A DNA stretch of 64,000 bases from Uranotaenia lowii. Lineage: Eukaryota > Arthropoda > Insecta > Diptera > Culicidae. This document shows positions 47,078 to 59,737 of the stretch, one piece after another. Under the pieces are notes generated by a model, which worked only from the letters and a program-made list of their open reading frames with translations, was not told where the DNA came from and searched no databases. Each line of letters starts with the position of its first letter. The stretch's first letter is position 1. Both the position numbers and the translations under genes were made by a program. The stretch lies in NCBI RefSeq assembly GCF_029784155.1, contig NC_073692.1:275385413-275449412 (forward strand), in the 5' to 3' direction.

Positions 47078-48113
47078 GGGTGAGTGCTCCTACTTTGGAC
47101 CTAGAGCCTACTTTAGTCCTAAAATGCCGAAAATTGAAAATAATTCATTTTGCTGACATACAATAAAGATATTCCTATGCACACAATTAACTCTTATTCT
47201 TCCTGAACCCTACCGTACCGTTTTTTGCCATCAAAAGTCTTTCTGATAAAATTTTCAACGTTTTTCAAAATGTACCTCTTCATCAGTGGTAAATCATATA
47301 TATAGCGCGTATTGAGAAATTAGAGAGTTTAAGGAAAAATCACGATTTTTTACTTTCCAAGCCAAAGTTTAAAGGGAAATTACTTTCACTATGAAGAATA
47401 TGAACCATACTACCCATTTTTCCAAAAATTCATGCAAATCAATGGAAAATTCGGAAAATTCGCAAAGGGTCCAAATATTGGAAACTTTCGACTTAGATGT
47501 TCTATGTTTAGACCTGACATCACCAAATCTTTGTATCAAAACTAACAAATCAACAATGTTGCGAATTTTTATTTGGGGCATAATTCAAAACCAATATTGA
47601 ATATTTCCAACATTTTTGCCAGATTTACGCAAATAAACTATAAGTAAGTAAACACAATCAAGTTTCAGCTATCGTTTTGCTGATAGAGCTGACGGGGAAT
47701 AAAAGTGTTTGTGATATTCATAACAGAAATTTTAGTTTTTTAAATATTAAAAAGTTGTAATACTTTTTTATGATAATAATTGATTGAAGTTTACATTTAC
47801 AATAAATTTGTTTATTTATTTTCGAAAAATCAAACTTTTTATAGGAGTTTTAGTTCTAGGTCCAATGAAAGGAACCGGTCCAGTACCAAAATAGGAACAG
47901 TAGGTTCAAAGTTGGAAATTTAAATCATCCATATCTTTGCAAATCTCTCAATAATGGCGATACCCATGTTGAAAATTTTCATTGAAACTTGCAGATAAGA
48001 TCATGACTTATAAATGAACTTCCTGAAGGATATAAATTTCCCGTCCATTCGTGAGAAAACCTTGATTATTTGAAAACCACCGCTTAATGGGTCCAAAGTA
48101 GGGCAAATAACCC
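47078..48113. mobile_element. TA-flanked element, GGGT...CTACTTTGGACC ends
   Basis: The left end GGGTGAGTGCTCCTACTTTG and the complement of the right end, GGGTTATTTGCCCTACTTTG, are both followed by GACC and flanked by TA (47076-47077, 48114-48115). Termini resemble those of the 34530 element (GGGTAACG...TATTTTGGACC), so this is probably a related family. Length 1036 bp; no transposase frame. Confidence 0.8.
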
Positions 48114-48281
48114 TACTTCAAAAGTTGTACCGATATTAAAAACAATATAACAAAACGGAATAAATCTACTGAATGGAATACAGCAAATGAAACATACATA
48201 TTATGAACATACAGTTATTTATTGAACAAGTTACAAAAATTTGATATTTAAAGACCCGTTGAGTTTAAATTCTTCGGTTTT

Positions 48282-48492
48282 CTTCTCGATTTTCGGTTGA
48301 TTTTTTCCGGTGATCAGCAGCAGCAGCAACAACAACAATGACTGCGAAAATTAAAATTTGATTGCCCCAGCAGGCGTATGAAAGCTTTAGTTTCTGAAGA
48401 TGGTTGAAAATTTTTAATAAAGTAAACCGAAACGTAAACTAAATGGAAGTTATTTTAAAATCACCGAGAAAAATCAACCGAAAATCGAGAAG
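48282..48492. repeat. 33-bp inverted repeat with 145-bp spacer
   Basis: CTTCTCGATTTTCGGTTGAT at 48282 and its continuation are mirrored at 48460-48492 with two differences over 33 bp. The spacer includes CAG and CAA runs. Confidence 0.85.
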
Positions 48493-48638
48493 ATAAAAGG
48501 AACGGTGACCGAAACCCAGTTTATGCAAATTCTTTGGTTTAATTTTGATAGAATTGAGCGGGACGATTCGAGTAAAGGGAAAGAAGGGAAATGTAAAGAA
48601 AACTAGGAAAAATAGAAAATGGACGTCAAGTTGAACAT

Positions 48639-48667
48639 GGTAAGACGAAGTTTACCGGGTCTGCTAG
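48639..48667 (+). mobile_element. Helitron-like 3' terminus
   Basis: A small stem GGTAA...TTACC is followed by GGGTCTG and the end CTAG before T, the same design as the termini at 57670 and 59737. The element's 5' TC end was not identified; it may start after 48113. Confidence 0.55.
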
Positions 48668-48669
48668 TA

Positions 48670-51429
48670 TACCTATAAAAATGTTTGCTGGGTAAGGTGG
48701 ATATGAGTTTTCAACTAAGCTAGGCTAAGCTAACAATGATATCAAATTGACATGTTTTAAAAAAAAAATTCGGGTTTGCCATGACCCTTGAAAATAATGA
48801 TGCAAAAATAACCCTCAGCTTTGAATTTTATAGGGCTTCCTTGAGTTTTGTGGGGATGTTCTTCATCCTTATTCAGCAATTTCTTTTCCTAAATGTCTCT
48901 TGATGGTTGTTACCGGAGAAACCTGGAATCCATTCTATTCCATCAATTCATAATGATCAATTCATCAATGATAATTTTTCACAATTCGAATTTTTTAATA
49001 AAAAACCTCTTTAAAATTTGCATCTCTTAAAACACGAATCTATATTGAAAGGCACTGACCTCAAATCGCTATACGCTTCAGATATTTGGAACAGAATACG
49101 AAAAACTCGAAAAAGTTTGGTCAAAATTACATTCAAGGTCACAATAAAAGTTGTGCAAAATTTTACAAAATCAATTTGTTTAAAAAATTACGCACGTTTT
49201 GAAAACATGGCGTAAGGCTCTAAATTCTGAAACATCTGTTGAAATGTACATTTTTACAATATTTTATACAGAGTTTTTGATGTTTTTCAAAATCTAAACT
49301 TTCACCATTATTTTTTCAATTTCAGTCCCTCCGGCTTTCTTTTCCATAAGCTTCCCAAAATTGGGTGAATTGGGGCGGATCATCAACGCACACGTTCCAT
49401 CATTAATCGATCATAAAATCTGACCATGCCTCTTTTCTGCTCTTTTGCGTTCGATGTTGCTCATTAGTTTTATGCGCTGCCCAAGCTCGTTCGCATGCAA
49501 CGCCAATAAAACATTCATTCTTCAGTGTGGCGATGGAATATTTATATGGTTCGGATAATCGGCGAAAAATATTGTTTCCTAGTCACGGAATCGAAACCTG
49601 CACCAGAAACCGACTGAAATATGTCTCAACGTTTTTGGTAGTTTTGACTGAAGAGAGAAAGAGTGTCTGAGATAGACGTGAGGAAGGGGCGAAAAAGATC
49701 TTATGTGGCCTTTTACAGACACGTATTAGGGACATATCGATGATCGTAAAACTGAAATGTTGATTTCGGTTTATGGTGTTTTTGTAAACAAGTCATTTGG
49801 CATTTTCTGCTGGTACTATTTCCCATTATTTGACAGTAGAAAATAGATGACTGTTAGTTTAGAGCTGGATATTAACGAGATACGAATGATACAAGACATT
49901 TCGGTCCGCTGAAGGCCTTATTAATATATAATGAACCTTGACTCGGTAATTTCGAAACAACTTTTAATTTTGGATCAACATTTTCCCACAATAACAGAAA
50001 GATTACAATGAAGGTGTTTAAAATGTTTGCTAAACGAACTAAACGACATTTTATGTGATGAAATAATAACTTCCACGTCTCGTTACTAAGACAGAAAGAG
50101 AAAGAACACCATACATTGTATGCAGCAAAAAAGAACAGATTCTGTTCCGTCGCCAAGATTTTACAATGCAATAGAACTTTCAGCAAAAAAAGTCGTATCC
50201 CAGGGTCCAAATGAAGGATGTTTTGCATAACTTTGGATCGTTTCCACGGTTCATTTAGAGTACGATTTACTGTTTCTTTGTTTGCGTCATCCCTCGCTTA
50301 CGCCACCTTACATTAACATTAAGTATATTGCTTTATTTTAATCCCGCAACCGTAGACACATTCTCATTCAAATATCAATCCATTTAATGAGACATACGAC
50401 GGGCCAAAGCAACATGCAAATCTGCAAAATTCCGTTCGCATACTTAATCATAGGGCAGCAATTGGCTTAATCGCTTTATGGCGTTTTCAGGGCCCCGGGA
50501 AGCCTGATTCTCAACTTGCCAGTGCATGGTTTTTATGTTTTGCTCCCAGCCCAGAAAATAAAGGAAAAATCTCTTGATTAAGGTTCTCCTCCCGCCATTC
50601 CGAGCCATGCCAGCTGGAAGCTGTTCCACCTCTCAACTAGTCAGCTAGTTTCTGTTGGGGAGATTTTTTTCCGCCATTTTTTTTTTCCTTGCCCCAACTC
50701 CGTAAATCTCCTACTATTCCGACGAAAGATAGCGAAGCTTGGCTGCCTGCCTGCCTGCCGATCAACAGGGCTGTTGGCGTTTCTTAGATTCGTTTTTCCT
50801 TATTTTGAGCGTATTAAAATGCATTGCACAATAAGCTTAATGAAGGCAACAAATGCCCCAAGAATGAGTAAACGAGATGCAGGTCCGCGGATTGAAGGTA
50901 AAGCTTCTATCTTCGGCAGACCGGTGCAGCACTAGGACATTCGAAGAAAATGTGTTGAGAAATCCAACAGTTCCGCCTCGATGGTAAGCTGTCCGAGATT
51001 TAGGGTTCACCTAAGGTATGATAGAGAGTTTTCAAGCTGCCATTAATATTTTTTTTAATTTAATAATTTTGAAAAAGCAATTCGAAAAAGTTTGCTTTGA
51101 GATAAAGAAATACAGTTTAAAAGCACACAAATCGATTCAAATTGAAAAAAAGATCAATCTCATTTCGTTTGTTCTTAACGCCTCTAAATTATGGTAAAAA
51201 TGTTCGTTCAAGGGGGTTGCTGTTTAAATTTATTGGATAATCCTAGCAAGAACAATGCATCGCAACAAAATGAAAATGTTCAAGTCAGTTTAGTTTTAAT
51301 TCCTTAATACAAAAAGAAATTAAAAAACAACTATTACTCACGAAACCACAATCTTTTACTGGAATTTTAGTAAACATTGTTCTACATAAGAATTTTGGAT
51401 GATTATTTTATTTTATCTTATTTATTTAT
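48670..51429. other. Long non-repetitive island
   Basis: Most of this stretch, above all 49320-50980, shows no repeat signature and has mixed, non-simple sequence with many ATTA and TTTATGG-type motifs. Open frames (for example 49872-50228 minus, 118 codons) lack domains. It is a candidate host intron or enhancer region. Confidence 0.4.
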
Positions 51430-51469
51430 TTACATTATATTATTTTATTTACAAAGTATTCCGTCTCAC

Positions 51470-52840
51470 GACATAACTTGACGAACATAATTCCTAAAAT
51501 TCACTCGGTCCATGGCAACCGTTCTCCAATTTCTCGGGCACCCCACGTTCGCCAGATCACGCTCTACTTGGTCTAACCACCTCGCTCATTGCGCCCCCGC
51601 TCGTCTTGTTCCTACCGGATTCGTAGTGAACACCTGTTTTGCAGGACAGTCGCCCGGCATTCTCGCAACATGTCCCGCCCAGCGTATCCGGCCAGCCTTC
51701 ACCATCCTTCGCCTCCACACTCCGTTCTCCTGTACGCCGCCAAAGATGGTTCTTAACACTCGTCGCTCGAATACCCCGAGTGTATGCAGTTCCTCCTCGA
51801 TCAATATCCATGTCTCGTGCCCGTAGAGAACAACCGGTCTAATGAGCGTCATATACAGGTTACACTTCGTGCGAGGGCTAAGTCTTCTCGACCGCAGTTG
51901 CTTGTGGAGTCCATAGTAGGCACGACTTCCGCTGATAATTCGCCTCCGGATCTCACGGCTGGTGTCGTTGTCTGCGGTCACCAGTGAGCCGAGATAGACA
52001 AAGTCTTCGACTATCTCCAGCTCGTCGCCGTCGATCGTGACCTTGTTATTACAGGACAAGCGGGTACGGTCGGTCTCGGATCCGAAGGCCAGCTTGTACT
52101 TCGTCTTGGACGTATTAATCATCAACCCAATCCTTCCTGCTTCGCGTTTCAGATTGCGGTAGATCTCCCCCACCGCCGCAGATGATCTGCCGACTATATC
52201 AATGTCATGGGCAAAGCAGATAAGTTGACTGGATCTGTTGAAAATCGTGCCCCGCATTTCGCCCACCGCTCTTCGAATAACACCTTCTAGCGCCACGTTG
52301 AACATCATGCAGGATAGACAGACCATCACCTTGTCGAAGCCCCCTGCACGATTCGAATGAACTCGACAATTCACCCGAAATCCGCACACAGCACTGCGTT
52401 CCATCCATCGTCGCCTTGATCAGTCTGATCAGCTTCCCAGAAAAGCCGTTCTCGTCCAAGATTTTCCATAGCTCGTTACGGTCGATCGTGTCGTATGCCG
52501 TTTTGAAGTCGATGAATAGATGGTGCGTAGGGACTTGGTGTTCCCGGCATTTTTGGAGGATTTGCCGTAATGTGAATATCTGGTCCGCCGTAGACCGTCC
52601 CTTCATGAAACCGGCCTGATGACTTCCCACGTATCTGTTTGCTTGTGGCGTTAGGTGGCGGAGTAGGATTCGAGACAACACTTTGTAGGCGGCATTGAGG
52701 ACAGTGATCGCTCGGTAGTTCTCACAGTCCAATTTGTCGCCCTTCTTGTAGATGGGGCATTTTACCCCCTCCTTCCACTCCTTCGGTAGCTGTTCTATGT
52801 CCCAGATCCGGACTATCAACCGGTGTAGGCAATCGGCCAA
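51470..52840 (-). pseudogene. RTE reverse transcriptase, frameshifted, active-site D to H
   Basis: Motifs in order: CENYRAITVLNAAYKVLSRI, HQAGFMKGRSTADQIF, HLFIDFKTAYDTIDR, RGLRQGDGLS, then after a frameshift MMFNVALEGVIRRAV, CFAHDIDIVGRS, INTSKTKY and DFVYLGSLVTADND, and the C-terminal RIRWAGHVARMPGD. The polymerase catalytic FADD has become FAHD, so even a frame-corrected enzyme would be disabled. The last residues are found in another frame and reach a stop at about 51470. Confidence 0.93.
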
Positions 52841-53830
52841 CTTGTCCGGCCCATTTTGATGAGTTCAGCTGAGATGCCATCCTTCCCAGCCGACTTGTTT
52901 CTATTCAGCTGGCGAATGGCTTCCTTAACTTCACTTATCTTTGGGAGTGGCTCCTCTACGTCGTTGGCTACGCCGGCGATGTACCTTCCCCCACCGTCTT
53001 GATCTCCTGCATGTGCGCCGTTCAGGTGTTCATCGAAGTGCTGCTTCCACCTTTTGATCACCTCACGATAGTCCGTCAGGATGCCTCCGTCCTTATCCCG
53101 GTACATTTCGGCTTGCGGCACGAAGCCTTTGCGGGATGCGTTGAGTTTCTGATAGAACTTTCGTGTTTCTTGGGAACGATGCAGCTGCTCCAGCTCCTCC
53201 TCCTCCAGGCGGCGCTTTTTCTCCTGGAAAATTCGGACTCGCTGCCTCTTCCGCTGTCGGTGATTTTCCACATTTCGACGGGTGTCTCTTTGCACTACTG
53301 CCGCCCGCGCGGCATTCTCTTCGTCCATCACCCTCCTACACTCCTCGTCGAACCAGTCGTTCCGTCGAGTTCGCTCCACATAACTGATGACGTTCTCCGC
53401 AGCACTGTTGATGGCCGTCTTGATGGTATCCCAACAGTTCTCGAGAGGGGCTTCATCAAGCTCGCCCTCTGCTGGCAGCGCTGCTTCGACCGATTGCGCG
53501 TAGTCTGCCGCAACCTCAGGTTGCTTCAGTCGCGCGATATTTAACCGAGGCGGGCGCCGGTTGCGTGTGTTGTTTACTACGGAGAGTTTTGGGCGCATCT
53601 TCAACATAACCAGATAGTGGTCTGACTCGATGTTGGCGCCTCGACAGGATCTGACGTCGATGATGTCCGAGAAGTGCCGGCTGTCAATCAAAACGTGGTC
53701 GATCTGTGATTGCGTTTTTTTATTAGTTGATCGCCCAGGTGGTAAATCCAATTTACGGATTGCATTCCAAAGCACGGCGAGCGACCGAGTCCCCCCAGTA
53801 TGCTACTCTTGGTCCATGGGTGCAATTGGA
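52816..53830 (-). pseudogene. RTE endonuclease C-terminus and linker
   Basis: A 319-codon frame opens with LWNAIRKLDLPPGRS, then SQIDHVLIDSRHFSDIIDV, RGANIESDHYLV (the SDH catalytic motif), a long Arg/Glu-rich linker and the RT entry NKSAGKDGISAELIK. The codon use and GC are higher than in surrounding DNA. It runs directly into the reverse transcriptase with a frameshift near 52830. Confidence 0.9.
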
Positions 53831-54790
53831 CGACTCATGATACTAAGTACCCCTACGTCATAAAGTCCACCTGGGGCCTCTGGCCATAATTCCCATCCGG
53901 ACCTGCAACGAAGGCTATACCCGAAATGGGAGACCAATCCGCGCTTAAGCGCTCCTCGGCAAACTGCAGTTCGAGTCCAACTCCAGCATATATGCCCTGC
54001 CTCTTGTTACGATTCAAGACTAAGGACCGCTCCTCTAACGACTTGAGATCCGGCCTTTACTCGCAACTCGAGACTAGCTTGGTTCCCACGAAAAAACGTG
54101 CGATCCGCCTCTGTTCGAGACCACTGCAATAGACCAATGACCTCTCCTCTAACGACTTGAGATCTTGGCTCTGCCTGGTTTGGCTCGAGGCCCTCTCCTC
54201 TTTGCCCGTCCGTGTGCCGATCGAGAGCAGCTTATCCTGGACACGCGCCTGTCACAGCAGACGTCCGGGGCTTTACGAAAAACTACTCGGATGATTCCCG
54301 GCGAAGAATTCATCCTACACCGACTCAGGTGACTCACCCGCCGACGACGTGAAGTCACCCCACCCGAGAGTACTTCGCGGCGTAAATACTCTTCCCCCTA
54401 CGAGTTCGACTGCGAAGAAGCTTTAGTCTTATCCCCGCAGCTTCCCTCGTTGGGAGCGCGCTCTACTCAGATACTCCGGCGGCTCCTACACAACGATCGC
54501 GACGTACCTAAACAGCTCGGCATACGCAGAAGGTAAAGTCTTATCTTTGTATGCTTTACTGCTAGGATCGGACGCACACTACTCGAATGCCCCCCGCCGA
54601 AAGGACATTCTACTCCGACCGTGGTCCGGTCTTCCTCCTCCCTTTTTGGCTGGCAACCCTAGGGTTTTTGCCCGCCGTGTGCCGAATCGAGAGCAGCTTA
54701 CTCAGATGAATCCCGACGGTGATGTCATCCTACCCGACTCGAGTGGCTCATCCGGCGGCAACGTGAGAACACTCTACCCGAGAGTAATTT
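53830..54790. repeat. GC-rich internally repeated segment within RTE
   Basis: Two diverged copies of a block lie at about 54195-54390 and 54640-54790, sharing GAGAGCAGCTTA, CGACTCGAGTGGCTCA-like and CTACCCGAGAGTA-like phrases. A shorter phrase CTCCTCTAACGACTTGAGAT occurs at 54030 and 54142. The segment sits where the middle of the endonuclease should be. Confidence 0.75.
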
Positions 54791-55203
54791 AGAGATCGGC
54801 AGTTCCATGTTCCAAGTTTCCAATCGCTAGTCCCTTTTCGTCGCGTGGGTCTTTGCCGATTTCCATCCGAAATCTGTTGTTCGTTGCTTATGTTTTTTTG
54901 TAGTCACGGGCTCGCAAGGCCCGCAGCAGGGACCGTCGTGATGTTGCTGTTTTGGGTCCCGAACACCACCAGGACGTTGGTGCACGCCGCACGCCGCCCC
55001 TGACATGGAGAACAGACGCGTACGAAGCCCCCTATCTCAGTCTGCATGCGACCAAAGCATCCACCGGGGTTAGGTACCCGATCTCCGCTAAGGTTGCTCG
55101 TACCCCAGCTAGCACCACGGGGAGGTAGAGAATCGGAGTTGCAAACAAGAGGTGATATGACCACTATCCGAAGGTTGGGTGTATGGGGTCTCGAGTTGCA
55201 CAT
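54791..55203 (-). pseudogene. RTE leader and endonuclease N-terminus
   Basis: The frame 55203-54904 is open and leads, after a stop, to KGTSDWKLGTWNCRSLNYS at about 54830-54790. GTWNCRSL is the first conserved motif of RTE-type endonucleases. What follows is the GC-rich repeated segment instead of the rest of the domain. Confidence 0.7.
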
Positions 55204-55205
55204 TG

Positions 55206-55534
55206 TCTACCGTTCGCTAGCCGGAAAATAAAATATGTTTGTCATTAAACATATTTCAGCAGATAAATTCATATAAAAAACAATTTCAATTTTAAACTTT
55301 ATTGTTATTTAAATGTCCAGTTCCGCGTTTTAAAGGGCTTTAAAAAATGTCAACCGAATTTTATAAATAAGTTTGCAAATATTTGTATTTCAAAAAAATT
55401 CCACTTAAAATATTCAAATACTTATCTTATTTATTTACATCCAATATTGATTTTCAACTTAAATTTTATTATTTTGAAGTCTGCTTTGCAATTCTATTTT
55501 ATTTGAAAGACAAAATGATTTTCTTTAATTTAAA
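55206..55534. other. AT-rich DNA before the Helitron pair
   Basis: No gene or repeat seen. Confidence 0.4.
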
Positions 55535-55556
55535 TCTATATATATAAAAATGAATT

Positions 55557-55597
<41 letters not shown>

Positions 55598-57670
55598 TCC
55601 CTATAGACTCGGAAACTACTGAACCGATTTGCGTGAAACTTGGCAGGTGGGGGTATTGGAGGCAGGGGAAGGTTCCTATTGTGGTTTGAGACCCCTCCCT
55701 CTCTCATGAAGGGGAGGAGGGGCCTCCCAAACAAAAGACAATTTTTTGCATAACTCGAGAACCCATCAAGCAAATGGTATCATATTTGGCATGGGGTGGT
55801 ATTTGGGAACGAGGAATAATTCTATGAATATTTGGTACCCCTCCCTCCTTTCAGTGGCGTGATAGGAAGGGGGGAGGGGGGCTACCTTACAATTTTTCAT
55901 ATAACTCGAGAACTAATCAAGATATTGGATCAAAATTTGGCATGTGAAGGTATTTGGATACGAAAAATATTTCGATGATTATTTGAGACCCCTCCCTCTT
56001 TCCAGTTGTAAGGGGGAGGGGCCTCTTTCATATTTTTTTATATAGTTCAAAAACTAATAAAGCAATTTGAACCAAATTTGGCATGGGAGGGTATTTGGAT
56101 ACGAGAAATATTTCTATGATAATTTGAGACCCCTCCCTCTTTCCAGTAGGGAGATATAAAGGGGGAGGGGCCTCTTTTATAGTTTTCAACATAACTAAGA
56201 AAGTAATTAAGCAAATGGAACCAAACTTGGCATGGGCGGGTATTTGGGAACGTGACATGTTCTAATGATTGTTTGAGACCCCTTCCTTCTTACAGCGGGG
56301 CGGAAGGAAAGAGGGAGGGGAGTTTCATACAACTTTTACTGCATAACTCAAGAACTAAAACAGCAAATGGAACCAAATTTGGCATGGAACGATATTTGGG
56401 TACGAGAAATGCTTCTATGAATATTTGGTATCCCTCACTCTTTCGAAGAGGTGGATGAAAAGGGGGAGGCGAGGTCTCCCTTACAATTTTCAGTATAACT
56501 GGAGAGCTGATCTACCAAATTGAACCATATTTGACATGTGAGATTGGATACGAGAAATGTTTCTATTATAAATTGAAGCCGTACCTTTTAAGCGGTAAGA
56601 TATAAAGGAAGAAGGGGGGGGGGGGTTCCTTTTTTTCCATAACTCGAGAATTAATCGAACAAATGAAACCAAATTTGGCATCAAAATGTATTTGAGTACG
56701 AAAAATACTTTTATGAATATTAAGTTATCACCCTTCTATTGAAAGAAGAGAACGGAAAGGGGGATGGTACTCCCTTTCAAGTTTATACAAAACTCAAAAA
56801 TTTACTACGTAAATAAAACCAAATTTGGCATGGCATGGAATATAGGAAGGGAAGAGGGAAGCTTACATTTAAATTTTATTTTACCAAATCCGAGAAATGG
56901 ACAATACTTAACATGGAAAATCATTTTGGTATGACTCTATGATTATTTGACACATCATCCTCCTTTCAGTGAGAAGGTACATGGGAGGAGGGAGGTGAGC
57001 CCAATACAATTTTGTTAGCATATGTTCTAAATTTATGCTTACGAAGCCAACAAATGGAAACAAATATGGCATGGAAAGGTACTTGGTTACGAGATATGTT
57101 TCTACGATTGTTATAGACTCTTATGCTTTACAGTGTAGAGAGGGAAAGAAAGAAAGGGGCTCCATACAATTTTTGTTGTAAAGCTTAAATACTTTTCAAC
57201 CAATGGAGCTATATTTGATATAAGAGGATTTTTGGGAACGAAAAAAATGTTTATTAAAGATTACAATCTCCATTCAGCAGGGGGTGAAGGAAAGGACAGG
57301 GGGGGGGGGGGCTCACTAATCAGCTTTTTAGCATAAATCCAGAACATATCAAGCAAAAACAATCATACTTTATAAATTAGATTATTTGCGAACGATTAAT
57401 TTGGGACCCTTCTTTTTCAGGGCGAAACTTAAGGAAACAGATGAAAATTATCAGATCTTTAAAACAAATTTATAAATCAAGATTCAGAATATAAGTTATG
57501 GTTTGTGTTGCAATTTGAAACTCCAGCTGAAGCTCTCATTTTATAGTGGTTGCTTTTTAATTTCGTCATAATTTGATTTGAAATAATACCAAAAACAATA
57601 AAAAATTGAATGATTTCTGAAAATATCATTTGATTCTGAAAGGTGTAGCAAAGCACACCGGGTCAGCTAG
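55535..57670 (+). mobile_element. Helitron-like non-autonomous element, copy 1
   Basis: It begins TCTATATATATAAAAATG after a host A and ends in a small hairpin (GGTGT, loop, ACACC), GGGTCAG and CTAG before T, the usual Helitron 5' TC and 3' CTRR design. The body is a chain of diverged ~148-bp units with TTTGGCATGGGA, TATTTGGATACGA and GAGACCCCTCCCTC phrases. A TCTG microsatellite lies near the 5' end (55557-55597). No Rep/helicase gene is present. Confidence 0.8.
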
Positions 57671-57692
57671 TCTATATATATATAAATGAATT

Positions 57693-57725
<33 letters not shown>

Positions 57726-59737
57726 TCCCTATAGACTCGGAAACTACTGAATCGATTTGCGTGAAACTTAGCAGGTGGGGGTATTGGAGACTGGGGAAGG
57801 TTCCTATTATGGTTTGAGACCCCTCCCTCTCTCAATAAGGGAGGGAGGGGCCTCCCAAACAAACGACAATTTTTTGCATAACTCGAGCACGCATCAAGCA
57901 AATGGTATCAAAAATTGGCATGGGGTGGTATTTGGATACGAAGAATATTCCTATGGATATTAGGTACCCCTCCCTCATCTCAGTGGAGTGATAGGAAGGG
58001 GGGAGGGGGCTACCTTACAATTTTTAACATAACTCGAAAACTAATCAAGATATTGGAACCAAATTTGGCACGGGAAGGTATTGGGATACGAAAAATCTTC
58101 CAATAATTATTTGAGACCCCTACCCCTTTTATGTGGAAACGGGGAGGGGGCCTCTTTCATATTTTATTACATAACTAAAAAACTAATAAAGCAAATGGAA
58201 CCAAATTTGGCATGGGAGGGTATTTGGATACGAAAAATATGTATATGATTATTTGAGACCCATCCCTCTTTCCAGTAGGGAGAAATAAAGGGGGAAGGGG
58301 CCTATTTTATAATCTTTAACACAACTCAAAAACTAATTAAGCAAACAGAACCAAATTTGGCATGGGCGGGTGTTTGGGAACGTGACATGTTCTAATGATT
58401 GTTTGAGAATCCTTCCTTCTTCCAGTGGGGAGAAAGGAAAGAGGAAGGGGATTTTCATACAATTTTTGCATCATAACTCAAAAACAACAAAAGCAAATAG
58501 AACCAAATTCGGCATGGAACGATATTTGGTGACGAGAAATGCTTCTTTGAATATTTGGTATCCTTCACTCCTTCAAAGAGGTGGATGAAAAGGGGAAGGA
58601 AAGGTCTCCCTTACAATTTTCAGTATAACTGGAGAGTTGATCGAGCAAATTGAACCATATTTGGCATATGAGGGTATTTGGATCCGAGAAATGTTTATAT
58701 CATAAATTGAAGCCCCACCTTTTTTCAGCGAAAAGATATTAAGAGGGAAAGGGGGCTTCCATACAATTTTTTTGCATAACTCGAGAATTTATGGAGCAAA
58801 TGAAACCAAATTTGGCGTCAAAAGGTATTTGAGTACGAAAAATACTTTTTCTATGTGAAATAATTCCTTTCTTGCAATAGAATGATAGAATTGGGAATAT
58901 AGAAAGGGAAGAGGAGGCTTACATTTAACTTTTTTTTTTACAAAATCCGAGAAATGGACAAAACTTAACATGGAAAATCATTTTGGTATGATTCTATGAT
59001 TATCTGACACACCATCCTCATTTCAGTGAATAGGTACATAGGAGGAGGGAGGTGAGCCCAATACAATTTTGTTAGCATAAGTTCTCAATTTATGCTAACG
59101 AAGCCTACAAATGGAAACAAATATGGCATGGAAAGGTACTTGGTTACGAGATATCTTTCTACGATTGTTATAGATCCTTGCGCTTTACAGTGTAGATAGG
59201 GGAAGAAAGGAGGAGGGTCCATATAAATTTTGTTGTAAAGCTTGAAAGCTTATCAACCAATGGAACTATATTTGATATAAGAGGGTTTCTGGGAACGAAA
59301 AAATTAGGTATGATTATTAAAAATCACGACCTCCATTCAGCAGGGGGTGAAGGTAAGGACAGGGGAGGGGCTCTCTTTTCAGGTTTTCAGCATAAATCCA
59401 GAATATATCAAGCAAAAACAACCATATTTTATAAGTTAGATTGTTTGCGTACGATTAATTTGAGACCTTCCTTTTTAAGGTCGCGAAGCTTAAAGAAACA
59501 GATTAAAATTATCAGATCCTTAACACAAATTTATAGATCAAGATTCAGAATATTAGTTTAAGTTATTTTGGTGTTGCAATTTGAAACTCCAGCTGCAGCT
59601 CTCATTTTATAACAGTTGCTTATGAATTATGTTATAATTTGATTTAAAATAATGCCAACAAAACAATAAAAATTTGATTAAATTCTGAAAATATCATTCG
59701 ATTTGAAAGGTGTAGCAAAGCACACCGGGTCAGCTAG
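57671..59737 (+). mobile_element. Helitron-like non-autonomous element, copy 2 (head-to-tail)
   Basis: It starts TCTATATATATATAAATG immediately after the CTAG of copy 1, with no base between, and ends with the same hairpin and CTAG at 59734-59737, followed by T. Unit order is the same as in copy 1, with substitutions and small deletions. A shorter TCTG run lies at 57698-57726. Confidence 0.8.

Larger units (their letters stand above)
51430..55205 (-). mobile_element. RTE-clade non-LTR retrotransposon, decayed
   Basis: On the minus strand, from 55205: a leader and endonuclease start (GTWNCRSL), a GC-rich internally repeated segment (54790-53830), the endonuclease end and linker, then reverse transcriptase running to about 51470, and a short AT-rich tail. 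Motifs agree with the JAM1/RTE type known from mosquitoes. Frameshifts occur at about 52830, 52300 and 51590. Confidence 0.9.

Noticed and set aside
51512..53544. Plus-strand frames of 67-181 codons across the RTE element
   Set aside because: Antisense shadows; the minus strand carries the clear reverse transcriptase motifs.
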